Part shown: positions 1-8,799 of the stretch, in pieces | Layout: each line of letters begins with the position of its first letter | Position numbering within the stretch: position 1 is the first letter of the stretch | Position numbers and translations under genes: made by a program | The notes under the pieces: generated by a model | Told to the model about the DNA's origin: nothing | The model's input: the letters and a program-made list of their open reading frames with translations, nothing else | The model's database searches: none | From: Streptomyces lienomycini | Lineage (GTDB): Bacteria; Actinomycetota; Actinomycetes; Streptomycetales; Streptomycetaceae | Direction: 5' to 3' | NCBI RefSeq assembly: GCF_027947595.1 | Contig: NZ_CP116257.1 | Coordinates: 1,736,001-1,800,000 of the forward strand | Length of the DNA stretch: 64,000 nt

Positions 1-585
1 GCGGCCCGGTCGGGCGAGGCGGTGCTGGCCGTCCCCGAGGGCGAACGCCTGGTGGTGCTGGCCACCGACGGGGGCGCGGCCGTCGCCGCCTGCGTCGAGT
101 ACACCTCGGCGCTGGAGGCCGCCCGCCCCACGCCCGAGCCCCGCACGGCAGGCGACGAGGAGAGCCTGGTCGTCGGCCTCTCGGCGCCCTCCGGACCCAT
201 CGCCGCCTCCGCCGCCTACAAACAGGCCGAACAGGCCCTGTCGGTGGCCCGTCGGCGCGGCCGTGTCTGCGTGGAGCACGAGCACCTGGCGGCCGGCTCC
301 GTCCTGCCCCTCCTCGCCGACGACGCCGTGCGCGCCTTCGCCGACGGCCTCCTGAGGGCGCTGCGCGACCACGACGCCACCGGCCGCGGAGACCTGGTGG
401 CCTCCCTGCGCGCCTGGCTCTCCCGCCACGGCCAGTGGGACGCGGCCGCCGCCGACCTGGGCGTCCACCGCCACACCCTGCGCTACCGGATGCGCCGCGT
501 GGAGGAGATCCTCGGCCGCTCCCTGGACGATCCGGACGTACGCATGGAGCTGTGGCTCGCCCTGAAGGCGACGGCACCCGAGTAG
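1..585 (+). CDS. PucR-family transcriptional regulator, C-terminal part (5' truncated by window edge)
   Basis: The reading frame is open from the first base, so the gene starts upstream of the window. The last 60 or so residues match the helix-turn-helix tail of PucR/CdaR-type regulators: a segment LVASLRAWLSRHGQWDAAA leads into a recognition helix LGVHRHTLRYRMRRVEEILG. Proteins of this family sense small metabolites and regulate purine, GABA or sugar-acid use. The aldehyde dehydrogenase gene begins 139 bp downstream on the same strand and is a plausible target or operon mate. The sensory N-terminal region is not visible, so the ligand cannot be inferred. Confidence 0.85.
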   Translation, partial: AARSGEAVLAVPEGERLVVLATDGGAAVAACVEYTSALEAARPTPEPRTAGDEESLVVGLSAPSGPIAASAAYKQAEQALSVARRRGRVCVEHEHLAAGSVLPLLADDAVRAFADGLLRALRDHDATGRGDLVASLRAWLSRHGQWDAAAADLGVHRHTLRYRMRRVEEILGRSLDDPDVRMELWLALKATAPE

Positions 586-724
586 ACCCGTACTGGCCAC
601 ACCGTCGAAGAGCGCACCCCCACCACTACGCCCCGGACAAACCCGCGTCGCGCCGCCCCGCCCTACCGTGGACCCCGCACCCGAACACACCACCACCCTC
701 AACGCGGAAGGGCCGGGACTCGAC

Positions 725-2170
725 ATGACTTCCACCCACGCCTTCTGGCTCGCCGGCCGCCAGGCCACCGGCGAGTCCGACTTCGACGTCACGTCCCCCT
801 GGGACGGCACCACCGTCGGCACGGTGAGCCTGCCCACCGACGCCCAGGTCGAGGAGGCCGTGGCGGCCGCGTACGCCGTACGGGACGAGTTCGCCGCCAC
901 CCCCGCCCACGTAAGGGCAGCCGCCCTCGACCACGTCGGCCGCCGGCTGGCGGAGCGCACCGAGGAGATCGCCCGTCTGATCTCCGCCGAGAACGGCAAG
1001 CCCGTCAAGTGGGCCCGCGGCGAGGTCGGCCGCGCGGTGTCCGTCTTCCGCTTCGCCGCCGAGGAGGCCCGCCGCTTCAACGGCGGCGAGGCCCAGCGCC
1101 TGGACACCGACGCAGGCGGCCAGGGCCGCCTCGCCCTCACCCGCCGCTTCCCCAAGGGCGTCGTCCTCGGCATCGCGCCCTTCAACTTCCCCCTCAACCT
1201 GTGCGCCCACAAGATCGCCCCCGCGATCGCCGCCGGCGCTCCCCTGATCCTCAAGCCGGCCCCCGCCACCCCCCTCTCCGGCCTGATCCTGGGCGAACTG
1301 CTCGCCGAGACCGACCTGCCCGCCGGCTCCTGGAGCATCCTCCCGGTCCCCAACGACCGCATGCCCGCCCTCGTCCAGGACGAGCGGCTGCCGGTCATCT
1401 CCTTCACCGGCTCCGAGACCGTCGGCTACGCGATCATGGACTCGGTCCCGCGCAAGCACTGCACGCTGGAACTGGGCGGCAACGGCGCGGCCGTCGTCCT
1501 CGCCGACTGGGCGAGCGACGAGGACCTGGACCGGGCCGCGGCGCGCATCGCGACCTTCTCCAACTACCAGGGCGGCCAGTCCTGCATCTCCGTGCAGCGC
1601 GTGATCGCCGACGCCGCCGTGTACGACCGCCTGCTGCCCCGTGTCGTCGCCGCCGTCGAGGCCCAGGTCACCGGCGACCCCCACGACGACGCCACGGACG
1701 TCGGCCCGCTGGTCAGCGAGGCCGCCGCCGAGCGCGTCGAGGCGTGGGTGCGGGAGGCCGTCGACGCGGGCGCGAAGCTCCTCACCGGCGGCAAGCGCGA
1801 CGGCGCCTCCTACGCCCCGACCGTCCTCACCGACCTGCCCGCCGACACCACCCTCGCCCGCGAGGAGGTCTTCGGCCCGGTGCTCAGCGTGCGGCGGGTC
1901 GACGGCGAGGCCGAGGCGTTCGCCGCCGTCAACGACTCCAAGTACGGCCTCCAGGCAGGCGTGTTCACCCACGACCTCCAGGCCGCCTTCCGCGCCCACC
2001 GCGCCCTGGAGGTCGGCGGCGTGGTCATCGGCGACGTCCCCTCCTACCGCGCCGACCAGATGCCGTACGGCGGTGCCAAGCAGTCCGGCGTCGGCCGTGA
2101 GGGCGTGCGGTTCGCGATGGACGACTACACCTACGAGCGGGTGCTGGTCCTCACGGGTCTCGCGCTCTGA
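725..2170 (+). CDS. NAD(P)+-dependent aldehyde dehydrogenase
   Basis: A 481-residue protein of the aldehyde dehydrogenase superfamily, the normal length. The substrate-pocket asparagine lies in APFNF (N154), the Rossmann turn in FTGSETVG (about 228-234), the general-base glutamate in LELGG (E249) and the catalytic cysteine in GGQSC (C287). It should oxidise an aldehyde to the acid in the cytoplasm. I chose the ATG at 725 because the in-frame codons upstream encode a proline- and threonine-rich stretch unlike the family, and a GGAAG motif lies before it. Position next to a PucR-type regulator recalls GABA/succinate-semialdehyde clusters, but the substrate is not shown by the sequence. The 3' end converges with the next gene, leaving only 9 bp. 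Confidence 0.9.
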   Translation: MTSTHAFWLAGRQATGESDFDVTSPWDGTTVGTVSLPTDAQVEEAVAAAYAVRDEFAATPAHVRAAALDHVGRRLAERTEEIARLISAENGKPVKWARGEVGRAVSVFRFAAEEARRFNGGEAQRLDTDAGGQGRLALTRRFPKGVVLGIAPFNFPLNLCAHKIAPAIAAGAPLILKPAPATPLSGLILGELLAETDLPAGSWSILPVPNDRMPALVQDERLPVISFTGSETVGYAIMDSVPRKHCTLELGGNGAAVVLADWASDEDLDRAAARIATFSNYQGGQSCISVQRVIADAAVYDRLLPRVVAAVEAQVTGDPHDDATDVGPLVSEAAAERVEAWVREAVDAGAKLLTGGKRDGASYAPTVLTDLPADTTLAREEVFGPVLSVRRVDGEAEAFAAVNDSKYGLQAGVFTHDLQAAFRAHRALEVGGVVIGDVPSYRADQMPYGGAKQSGVGREGVRFAMDDYTYERVLVLTGLAL

Positions 2171-2179
2171 CGCCGGCTC

Positions 2180-2593
2180 TCATCCGGCGTCGAGCTGGTG
2201 ATCCGCCCAGACGTACGTCTCGGGCAGCAGGTCGGCGACGGGGACCGCGCGCATGTGGTCCCCGTGGCCGACGATCACCGTGAGGCGGGGGAAGTAGTCG
2301 AGCAGCACCTGACGGCACCGGCCGCACGGCGGTACGACCCCTCGCTCGCGGTCCCCGACGGCGACGATCGTCTCCAGCTCGTACGCGCCCTGTGCCGCCG
2401 CCGCGCCCACGACGACCAGCTCGGCGCAGGGGCCGCCGGTGAAGTGGTAGGCGTTGACCGCCGTGACGATCCGGCCGTCGGCGGCGCGGGCCGCCGCCGC
2501 CACGGTGTGGTTGTCGCCCCGGCACCGGGTGCGGGCCACGTGCGTCGCGGCCTCGACGAGTGCGTGGTCGACGGGGTGCGTCTGCGGTTCCAT
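2180..2593 (-). CDS. Cytidine deaminase-like zinc enzyme
   Basis: A 137-residue protein with the zinc signature of the small (T-CDA type) cytidine deaminase family: C56-A-E58, where the glutamate is the proton shuttle, and PPCGRC with C90 and C93. The length is right for a homotetrameric cytidine deaminase, so hydrolytic deamination of cytidine or a related aminated base or nucleoside is expected. The blasticidin-S deaminases belong to the same family and have the same motifs, so a detoxification role cannot be excluded. It stands alone with no nucleoside-salvage genes nearby and is convergent with the aldehyde dehydrogenase. Confidence 0.85.
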   Translation of the reverse strand: MEPQTHPVDHALVEAATHVARTRCRGDNHTVAAAARAADGRIVTAVNAYHFTGGPCAELVVVGAAAAQGAYELETIVAVGDRERGVVPPCGRCRQVLLDYFPRLTVIVGHGDHMRAVPVADLLPETYVWADHQLDAG

Positions 2594-2792
2594 GGCCTCT
2601 GTCCTGTCGGTTGTCGGGCGGCGTCGGGCCGGGTGCCGTCGGCCGGCGCGCGGGTGGGCGCGACGGTCCTACTGTGCGGCAGTCCGCCGTCCGACCCGAC
2701 AGCAGGTCCCGCGGCGTCACGTACGACCGGTCCCGGGACCAGGCGGTGCGCACCCAGCGGCGGCCCTCCTCGCCCATGGCCCGGGCGAGTCG

Positions 2793-2828
2793 GGGGCCCG
2801 GTACCGGTAGCCACCGGTGCCGGGCCCC
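2793..2828 (-). terminator. Hairpin terminator behind the GH3 gene
   Basis: Two 16-base arms (2793-2808 and 2813-2828) are complementary with one G-T wobble and enclose a 4-base loop. The hairpin starts 27 bp beyond the stop of the minus-strand GH3 gene. There is no clear T-run, which is usual for Streptomyces terminators. Apart from this, the 262-bp gap 2594-2855 shows nothing I can name. Confidence 0.6.
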
Positions 2829-2855
2829 GTCCCTGTGCCGGACTCCTCCGGACCC

Positions 2856-5711
2856 TCAGCCGGAGAAGCCGACGTGCGCGAGCCGCAGTGAGCCGCGCAG
2901 CCTGAGGCGGAGGTCGTGGACACCCTCGGCGGCGAAGGCGCCCGTGACCTCCACGTAGTCGTACGGTCCCGCGGTCGGCGCGTCCGGGGACGGCGCCGAC
3001 GTCCACGGGCCCCCGTCGAGGGCGGCCTCGACCGTGCCCCCGCCCGCGACCGACACGGTCATCCGGGTCACGCCGGTACCGAAGTCGCAGTCGCGGTACA
3101 GCAGTTCACCGGTCCGTCCGGCGGCCGGCGTCACCGCGTCGCCCGCCGTCTTCGCCCGGTCGGCGATCTCCGTGCCGCTCTGCTCGTCGAAGTCGGCCGC
3201 CTCCAGGCCGCGTCGGCCGACGGGGCGCGGCGCGGCGGGCTCGCCGTCGAGCGCCACGGTCGTCGACAGGCGCACGTCCTCGCTGGAGGCGCCCACCAGC
3301 AGGGCGTACGGGCCGGGCTCCAGCCGCCACCGATCCTGTGCGACGTCCCAGAACGCGAGGGCGGACAGCGGGACCTCGAAGGAGACCCGGTCCGTCGCGC
3401 CCGGGGCGAGGGCGAGGCGGCGGTGGGCCAGCAGCTCGCGGCGCGGGCGCGGCACCGACGGGTCCTCGGCGCGTACGTAGAGCTGGGCCACCTCGTCGGC
3501 GGCCATGTCCCCGGTGTTGGTGACCGTGAAGGACACGGACACCGTCCCGTCCCGCACCTCGGCCGTCAGGTCCGCGTAGCCGAAGGACGCGTAGGACAGG
3601 CCGTGCCCGAACGGGAACAGCGGCGTCCCCTCGAAGTACAGGTAGGTCTGCCGGCCGCCGATCACGTCGTAGTCGAGCAGCTCCGGCAGGTCGGCGTCGT
3701 CGGCGTACCAGGTCTGCGGGAGCCGTCCGGCCGGGGAGACGTCGCCGGCGAGGACCCGGGCGAGCGCGGTACCGGCCGCCTGACCGCCGTGCGCGGTCCA
3801 CAGCACCGCCGGGAGGGTCTCCACGTCGACGGCGTACGGGTAGGCGGAGACCAGCGCCAGCACGGTCGCCGGGTTGGCGGCGCGGGCCGCGCGCAGCAGC
3901 CGTTCCTGGTGGCCGGGCAGGCGCAGCGTCGTACGGTCCTCGGTCTCCCGACCGTTGATGTGCGGGTCGTTGCCCGCCACCACCACGACCACGTCCGCCT
4001 CCGCCGCGGCCCGCGCCACCGCGTCCTCGCCGCGTTCGGTGACGACCAGCGTGAAGATCCCGGCGTCCGCGTCGTCCGCGGCAACCTTCACACCGTCGGC
4101 GGCGACCTGGACGGGGCGACCCGTTCCCGTGTGCCGGAGGAGGTGACCGTTCTCGTGCGGTTCCAGGCGGAACGTCTCCTGCACGACCCACCCGCCGGGC
4201 TGGTCGGCGGAGGCGCGGACGAAACCGTCCTCGGCGACCGACAGGTACCGGCCGTCGGGGGCGCGGAGGGTGAGGACGCCCTCGCCCCAGTCGACGAGCG
4301 CCAGCTCGGTGCCGACGGCGTCGCTCGTCAGGGGCGGCAGGTCGGTCCGTCCGGCGAGCAGGGCCGGATCGAGGGCGCCCTGCGTGCCGCGTTCCCCGGA
4401 GGGGGAGTCCTCCGACGGGAGCACGTGCAGGAACGTGCCGTCGGCCCCGCGCAGCCGGACCCTGTCCACGCCCTCCGCGAAGCCCACGCGATCGGCGCCG
4501 AACCGCTCGTACAGCCCCTCCAACGGGGTGGAGCGGTGGATGAGCGTGCCGCTGTACCAGTCGAGCTTGCACTCGTCGGCGAGCAGTCCGACGACGGCGA
4601 CACGGGTGCCGGGGGCCAGCGGCAGTACGCCGTCGTTCCTGAGCAGGACCACCGCCTGCTCGGCCGCCTCCCGCGCGAGCGCCCGGTGCTCCGGCGTGTC
4701 GAAGTCCGTCGCGGTCTCGGACGTGACGGCGTACGGGTCGTGCTCCGGGTCGAACTCGCCGAGCCGGAAGCGGACCGACAGCTGCCGGCGCACGGCGGCG
4801 TCCACGTCCGCCTCCGTCAGCAGGCCCTGCTCCAGGGCGCCCCGGACGCGCGCGACGCTCTTCGACGCGTCCGTGCCGTGGTCGGTGAAGCTGTCCACGC
4901 CGGCCCGCAGCGCGGCGGCGGTCGCCTCCTCGTGGGTGTCGAAGTAGTGCTCGGAGTCGACCAGGTTGGAGGGCGCCCCCGCGTCCGAGCAGACCAGGAG
5001 GTCCTCCTGCGTCCAGCCGCGCAGATGGCGGCCGAGGTACGGCGAGACGTGGTTGGGACGGCCGTTGACCAGGTTGTAGGCCGGCATCACCCCGGCCACC
5101 GCGCCGGCCTCGACCGTGTCGCGGAAGGCCCGCAGGTCGTACTCGTGCAGGACGCGCGGGCGGACCGAGGACGAGGAGGTGTCCCGGGCGGTCTCGTTGT
5201 TGTGGGCGAGCCAGTGCTTGAGGACGGGCGCGGTGCGCCAGTACACGGGGTGGTCGCCGCGCAGTCCCCGGGTGTAGGCGGTGGCGATGGCCGAGGTGAG
5301 CTTCGGGTCCTCGGAGTAGCCCTCCTCGTTGCGGCCCCACAGGGGGTGGCGGAGCAGGTTCACGGTCGGGGCCCAGACGTTGAGCCCGACGCGCTCGTCC
5401 CGCGCGCGCATCGCCCGGGCCTCCTTGGACACCGCCTCACCGACCCGGCGCACGAGGTCCTCGTTCCAGGTGGCGCCGAGGCCCACGGCCTGGGGGAACA
5501 CGGTCGCCGGGCCCATCCAGGCCACACCGTGCAGTGCCTCCTGGCCGGTGCGGAAGGCGCCGATGCCGAGGCGTTCGACGGCGGGTGCGAACTGGTGCAG
5601 GAGAGCGGTCTTCTCGTCGAGCGTGAGCCGCGACACCAGGTCGTCGACGCGCTTCGCGAACGCCAGGTCCGGATCACGGAAGGGCGGCGTGGGCGGCATG
5701 GGTGCGGTCAC
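2856..5711 (-). CDS. Glycoside hydrolase family 3 enzyme with inserted fascin-like and C-terminal beta domains
   Basis: A 951-residue GH3 enzyme (beta-glucosidase/beta-xylosidase type). The N-terminal barrel spans about 20-330 and has the nucleophile aspartate in VCSDAG (D243). The alpha/beta sandwich begins near 350 and resumes at about 560, with the GRETEDR loop at 587. Between them, about 415-558, sits an insertion with repeats such as VRLRGADGTFLHV and LTLRAPDGRYLSV, typical of fascin/beta-trefoil modules. A fibronectin-III-like domain follows (about 700-800) and a beta-rich, CBM6-like tail (about 840-951). No signal peptide is visible, so it probably acts on imported oligosaccharides. 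GTG at 5711 is preceded by AAGGGG eight bases away; the ATG 12 bases inside is the alternative. A LacI-type palindrome lies 37 bp upstream. Exact substrate is unknown. Confidence 0.9.
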   Translation of the reverse strand: MTAPMPPTPPFRDPDLAFAKRVDDLVSRLTLDEKTALLHQFAPAVERLGIGAFRTGQEALHGVAWMGPATVFPQAVGLGATWNEDLVRRVGEAVSKEARAMRARDERVGLNVWAPTVNLLRHPLWGRNEEGYSEDPKLTSAIATAYTRGLRGDHPVYWRTAPVLKHWLAHNNETARDTSSSSVRPRVLHEYDLRAFRDTVEAGAVAGVMPAYNLVNGRPNHVSPYLGRHLRGWTQEDLLVCSDAGAPSNLVDSEHYFDTHEEATAAALRAGVDSFTDHGTDASKSVARVRGALEQGLLTEADVDAAVRRQLSVRFRLGEFDPEHDPYAVTSETATDFDTPEHRALAREAAEQAVVLLRNDGVLPLAPGTRVAVVGLLADECKLDWYSGTLIHRSTPLEGLYERFGADRVGFAEGVDRVRLRGADGTFLHVLPSEDSPSGERGTQGALDPALLAGRTDLPPLTSDAVGTELALVDWGEGVLTLRAPDGRYLSVAEDGFVRASADQPGGWVVQETFRLEPHENGHLLRHTGTGRPVQVAADGVKVAADDADAGIFTLVVTERGEDAVARAAAEADVVVVVAGNDPHINGRETEDRTTLRLPGHQERLLRAARAANPATVLALVSAYPYAVDVETLPAVLWTAHGGQAAGTALARVLAGDVSPAGRLPQTWYADDADLPELLDYDVIGGRQTYLYFEGTPLFPFGHGLSYASFGYADLTAEVRDGTVSVSFTVTNTGDMAADEVAQLYVRAEDPSVPRPRRELLAHRRLALAPGATDRVSFEVPLSALAFWDVAQDRWRLEPGPYALLVGASSEDVRLSTTVALDGEPAAPRPVGRRGLEAADFDEQSGTEIADRAKTAGDAVTPAAGRTGELLYRDCDFGTGVTRMTVSVAGGGTVEAALDGGPWTSAPSPDAPTAGPYDYVEVTGAFAAEGVHDLRLRLRGSLRLAHVGFSG

Positions 5712-5747
5712 GTGAGGTTCCCCTTGGAATGGTGCGGCCGGGCGCTT

Positions 5748-5761
5748 TCGAAGCGCTTCGA
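5748..5761. promoter_or_regulatory. LacI-type operator in front of the GH3 gene
   Basis: A perfect 14-bp palindrome, TCGAAGCGCTTCGA, 37 bp upstream of the GTG start of the GH3 gene. The same sequence occurs before the transporter operon and before the LacI-family regulator at 14088-15137. A central CG in a symmetric operator is the hallmark of LacI/GalR binding sites. It is inferred to repress the GH3 gene when no sugar inducer is present. Confidence 0.8.
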
Positions 5762-5937
5762 TGCTCAGGCCCGCCCCGGGCGGGTGTCAAGACACCGCGA
5801 CGGATCGGGACGTCCCTTCTGCCGTCGCGCCGTATGGGGAGGTCGAGTTCGTCCGGATCGCAGCCGGTGACGCCGACCAGGAATCTTGGAAACGACTCTT
5901 GTGTGCCCCCAGGGGTTCACTTAACCTCGCTGCAACA

Positions 5938-5951
5938 TCGAAGCGCTTCGA
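5938..5951. promoter_or_regulatory. LacI-type operator in front of the sugar-uptake operon
   Basis: A second exact copy of TCGAAGCGCTTCGA, 91 bp upstream of the ATG of the binding-protein gene. With the site at 5748 it brackets the 331-bp divergent intergenic region 5712-6042. That region otherwise holds the two promoters, which I could not place with confidence, and no gene. Two sites 190 bp apart would allow coordinated or looped repression of both directions. Confidence 0.8.
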
Positions 5952-6042
5952 CACAGCACGTCTCCTGTTCCCTCAAGACACCGCAGCCGACGACCACCGT
6001 CGGCCGTCCGGTGTGCCACGAAGGCACGAAGGGTTGACACAC

Positions 6043-7731
6043 ATGACGCCGAACGCCGACTCCGGTCCCAGCCGGAGAAAGTTCCTCGCCTCCTCCGCGG
6101 TCGCCACCGCGGCGGTGGCGGGAGGACTGCCGCTGCTCTCCGCCTGCGGCGGCGGATCCGACGGCGGTTCGCGGGACGGCACCACGTCCGCCAAGGACGC
6201 CCGGAAGCTGCTGCCCGCGTACGTGGCCGGCAACGTGGTCACCCCGGACATCCCCAGCAAGAACGGCTCCGCGGTCGGCTTCACCGGCAAGCTCGCCGTC
6301 GCCGACCTGAAGACCTCGGTGCCGAAGAAGCTCGGCAAGGGCGGCCGGGTCACCGTCATGTCGCCGTTCTGGGGGTCCCCGCCGAAGGAGGACAACGCCT
6401 ACTACAAGGCGATGAACGACCTCATCGGCGTCGACGTGGTCTGGCAGAACCAGGACGGCAACACCTACGACCAGAAACTCGGCGCGGTCCTCGCCTCCAG
6501 CGAGGTGCCCGACGTGGTCGTCGTGCCGGGCTGGAACATGACCGGCAAGATCCCCAGCGCCATCATCGGCAAGTTCGCCGACCTCGGCCCCCACCTTTCC
6601 GGAGACGCGGTCAAGGAGTACCCCAACCTCGCCGCGATCCCCACCGACGCCTGGCAGCGGTCCCTCTTCGGCGGCAAGCTGCGCGGTCTGCCGATGCCGT
6701 CCTCGTACGTGACCGCCATCGTGCCGCTGTACCGGCAGGACGTCTTCGAGAAGGAGGGCTACGAGGTCCCCCGCTCCTGCGACGAGTTCATGGCCCTGGC
6801 CAAGGACGCCACCAACGCGAAGGCCAAGCGCTGGGCCTGCCTGGACATGAAGTGGACCGCCTTCAACGCCTTCGGCGTGCTCTCCGGCAACGAGAAGTCG
6901 CTCGGCTGGAACGAGGTCGACGGCAAGCTGGTCCACCGCATCGAGACCGAGGAGTACCTCGAGGCCCTGGAGTGGACGCGCAAGCTGTTCGCCGCGGGCG
7001 TCGTCCACCCCGACGCGAAGCTCGGCAAGAGCAACGCCGCCGACCCCGGCCCCAAGTTCGCCGCCGGAGAGTTCCTGATCTACAACCAGGACATGTCCCA
7101 GTGGTGGAGCCGCACCGCCGAACAGGCCGTGCAGAACCCCGAGTTCAAGATCTGGGGCATGGATCTCTTCGGCCACGACGGCGGCGACCCCACCCTGTGG
7201 GCGCAGAACCCGGCGAGCATCTTCGCCTTCGTCAACAAGAAGGCGTCCAAGTCCGTGATCCGCGACGTGCTGGCCGTCGCCAACGTCACCGCCGCTCCGT
7301 ACGGCACCAAGGAGTACATGGCCACCAACTACGGCGTGGAGGGCACCCACTACACCGTCGAGGACGGTGTGCCCACCAAGACCGACCAGGGCAACATCGA
7401 CGTGATGAACGCCTTCGTGATGGTGGCGAGCCCCGCCGCGACCATCGCCCACCCCGACTTCCCCCAGGTCGCCAAGGGGCAGGTCGAATGGCAGCAGCGG
7501 ATGGGCGCCTTCACCAGGAAGCCCGCCTTCTACGGCATGCAGATCACCGAACCCGCCCGCTACACCAACCTCGCCAACGACTTCGAGCAGCTCGAGGACG
7601 ACATCGTCCGCGGCCGCAAGAAGATCGGCGACATGCAGCAGGCCGTGTCGGACTGGAAGAGCAAGGGCGGCGACGAACTCCGCGACTGGTACCGGAAGAT
7701 CCTGGACGACAACGGTCCGGCGGCCGGCTGA
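6043..7731 (+). CDS. Extracellular sugar-binding lipoprotein of an ABC importer (LplA-like)
   Basis: A 562-residue family 1 solute-binding protein. The N-terminus carries a twin-arginine signal (SRRKFLASS), a hydrophobic stretch and a lipobox LLSAC, so the protein should be exported folded by Tat and anchored to the outer face of the membrane through a lipidated cysteine near residue 36. Length and the two following permeases match the LplA/LplB/LplC group, which takes up oligosaccharides. The ATG at 6043 was chosen because it directly precedes the Tat signal and has a GAAGG motif upstream. It is first in the operon and is controlled by the palindrome at 5938. The ligand is probably an oligosaccharide that the downstream GH42 and GH95 enzymes can degrade. 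Confidence 0.9.
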   Translation: MTPNADSGPSRRKFLASSAVATAAVAGGLPLLSACGGGSDGGSRDGTTSAKDARKLLPAYVAGNVVTPDIPSKNGSAVGFTGKLAVADLKTSVPKKLGKGGRVTVMSPFWGSPPKEDNAYYKAMNDLIGVDVVWQNQDGNTYDQKLGAVLASSEVPDVVVVPGWNMTGKIPSAIIGKFADLGPHLSGDAVKEYPNLAAIPTDAWQRSLFGGKLRGLPMPSSYVTAIVPLYRQDVFEKEGYEVPRSCDEFMALAKDATNAKAKRWACLDMKWTAFNAFGVLSGNEKSLGWNEVDGKLVHRIETEEYLEALEWTRKLFAAGVVHPDAKLGKSNAADPGPKFAAGEFLIYNQDMSQWWSRTAEQAVQNPEFKIWGMDLFGHDGGDPTLWAQNPASIFAFVNKKASKSVIRDVLAVANVTAAPYGTKEYMATNYGVEGTHYTVEDGVPTKTDQGNIDVMNAFVMVASPAATIAHPDFPQVAKGQVEWQQRMGAFTRKPAFYGMQITEPARYTNLANDFEQLEDDIVRGRKKIGDMQQAVSDWKSKGGDELRDWYRKILDDNGPAAG

Positions 7732-7758
7732 CCGGGTACCGAGGCAAGGAGAACCGCC

Positions 7759-8799
7759 GTGTCCCACAGCACGGTGCCTCGGACCGACACCGAGGCCGAC
7801 AACGAGAGCGCAGCGGCCCCCGAGGCGGCGCACGGCGGCGGCACCGGGGCCCCGGGGAAACCGCCGACCGGGAGACTGAGCCTGCGGCTGAGGTTCCGAC
7901 GCGACCGCGTGCTGCTGCTGATGACGCTGCCCGCGATCCTGCTGGTGCTGCTCTTCAACTACGTACCGATCCTCGGCAACGTCGTCGCCTTCCAGGAGTA
8001 CGACCCCTACCTCAGCGACAACGGGATCGTCTCCATCCTGCACAGCCCCTGGGTGGGTCTGGAGAACTTCCAGCGGATCTTCGAGGACTCCGCCTTCTGG
8101 AACTCGGTGCGCAACACGCTGGTGCTCTTCCTGCTCCAGCTCGTGCTGTACTTCCCGATCCCCATCGCCCTCGCGCTGCTCATCAACAGCGTGGTGCGCC
8201 CCCGGGTGCGGGCGATCTCGCAGGCCATCCTGTACCTGCCGCACTTCTTCTCGTGGGTGCTGGTCGTCGCCGTCTTCCAGCAACTCCTCGGCGGGGCCGG
8301 GCTGCTGTCCCAGCTGCTGCGCGACCACGGGTACGACGGGCTCAGCGTCATGACCGACCCGGACACCTTCAAGTTCCTGGTCACCGCGCAGAGCGTGTGG
8401 AAGGACGCCGGCTGGGGGATCATCGTCTTCCTCGCCGCGCTCGCCTCGGTCAGCCCCGACCTGTACGAGGCCGCCGCGATGGACGGCGCGAACCGCTGGC
8501 GCCGCATGTGGCACGTCACGCTGCCCGCGCTGCGGCCGGTGATCGCCCTGCTGCTGGTGCTGCGCGTCGGCGACGCCCTCACCGTCGGCTTCGAACAGAT
8601 CCTGCTGCAACGCGACGCCGTGGGACCGGGAGCCGCGGAGGTCCTGGACACCTTCGTGTGGTGGAACGGCGTGCGCAACCAGGACTTCGGCTACGCGGCC
8701 GCCGCGGGGCTCGTCAAGGGCGTCATCAGTCTCGGTCTGGTCCTCATCGCGAACAAGGTGGCCCACCTCATGGGCGAGCAGGGGGTGTACAAGAAGTGA
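7759..8799 (+). CDS. ABC sugar transporter permease, LplB-like
   Basis: A 346-residue integral membrane protein. After a polar N-terminal extension of about 45 residues come six predicted membrane spans, beginning with the hydrophobic stretch LLLMTLPAILLVLLFNYVPI. The EAA loop that contacts the ATPase is visible as EAAAMDGANRWRRMWHVTLP. It forms the translocation channel with the next gene product. The GTG start at 7759 follows a near-perfect ribosome site AAGGAG (7745-7750), 27 bp after the binding-protein gene. No ATPase gene is present in the operon. Confidence 0.9.
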   Translation: MSHSTVPRTDTEADNESAAAPEAAHGGGTGAPGKPPTGRLSLRLRFRRDRVLLLMTLPAILLVLLFNYVPILGNVVAFQEYDPYLSDNGIVSILHSPWVGLENFQRIFEDSAFWNSVRNTLVLFLLQLVLYFPIPIALALLINSVVRPRVRAISQAILYLPHFFSWVLVVAVFQQLLGGAGLLSQLLRDHGYDGLSVMTDPDTFKFLVTAQSVWKDAGWGIIVFLAALASVSPDLYEAAAMDGANRWRRMWHVTLPALRPVIALLLVLRVGDALTVGFEQILLQRDAVGPGAAEVLDTFVWWNGVRNQDFGYAAAAGLVKGVISLGLVLIANKVAHLMGEQGVYKK

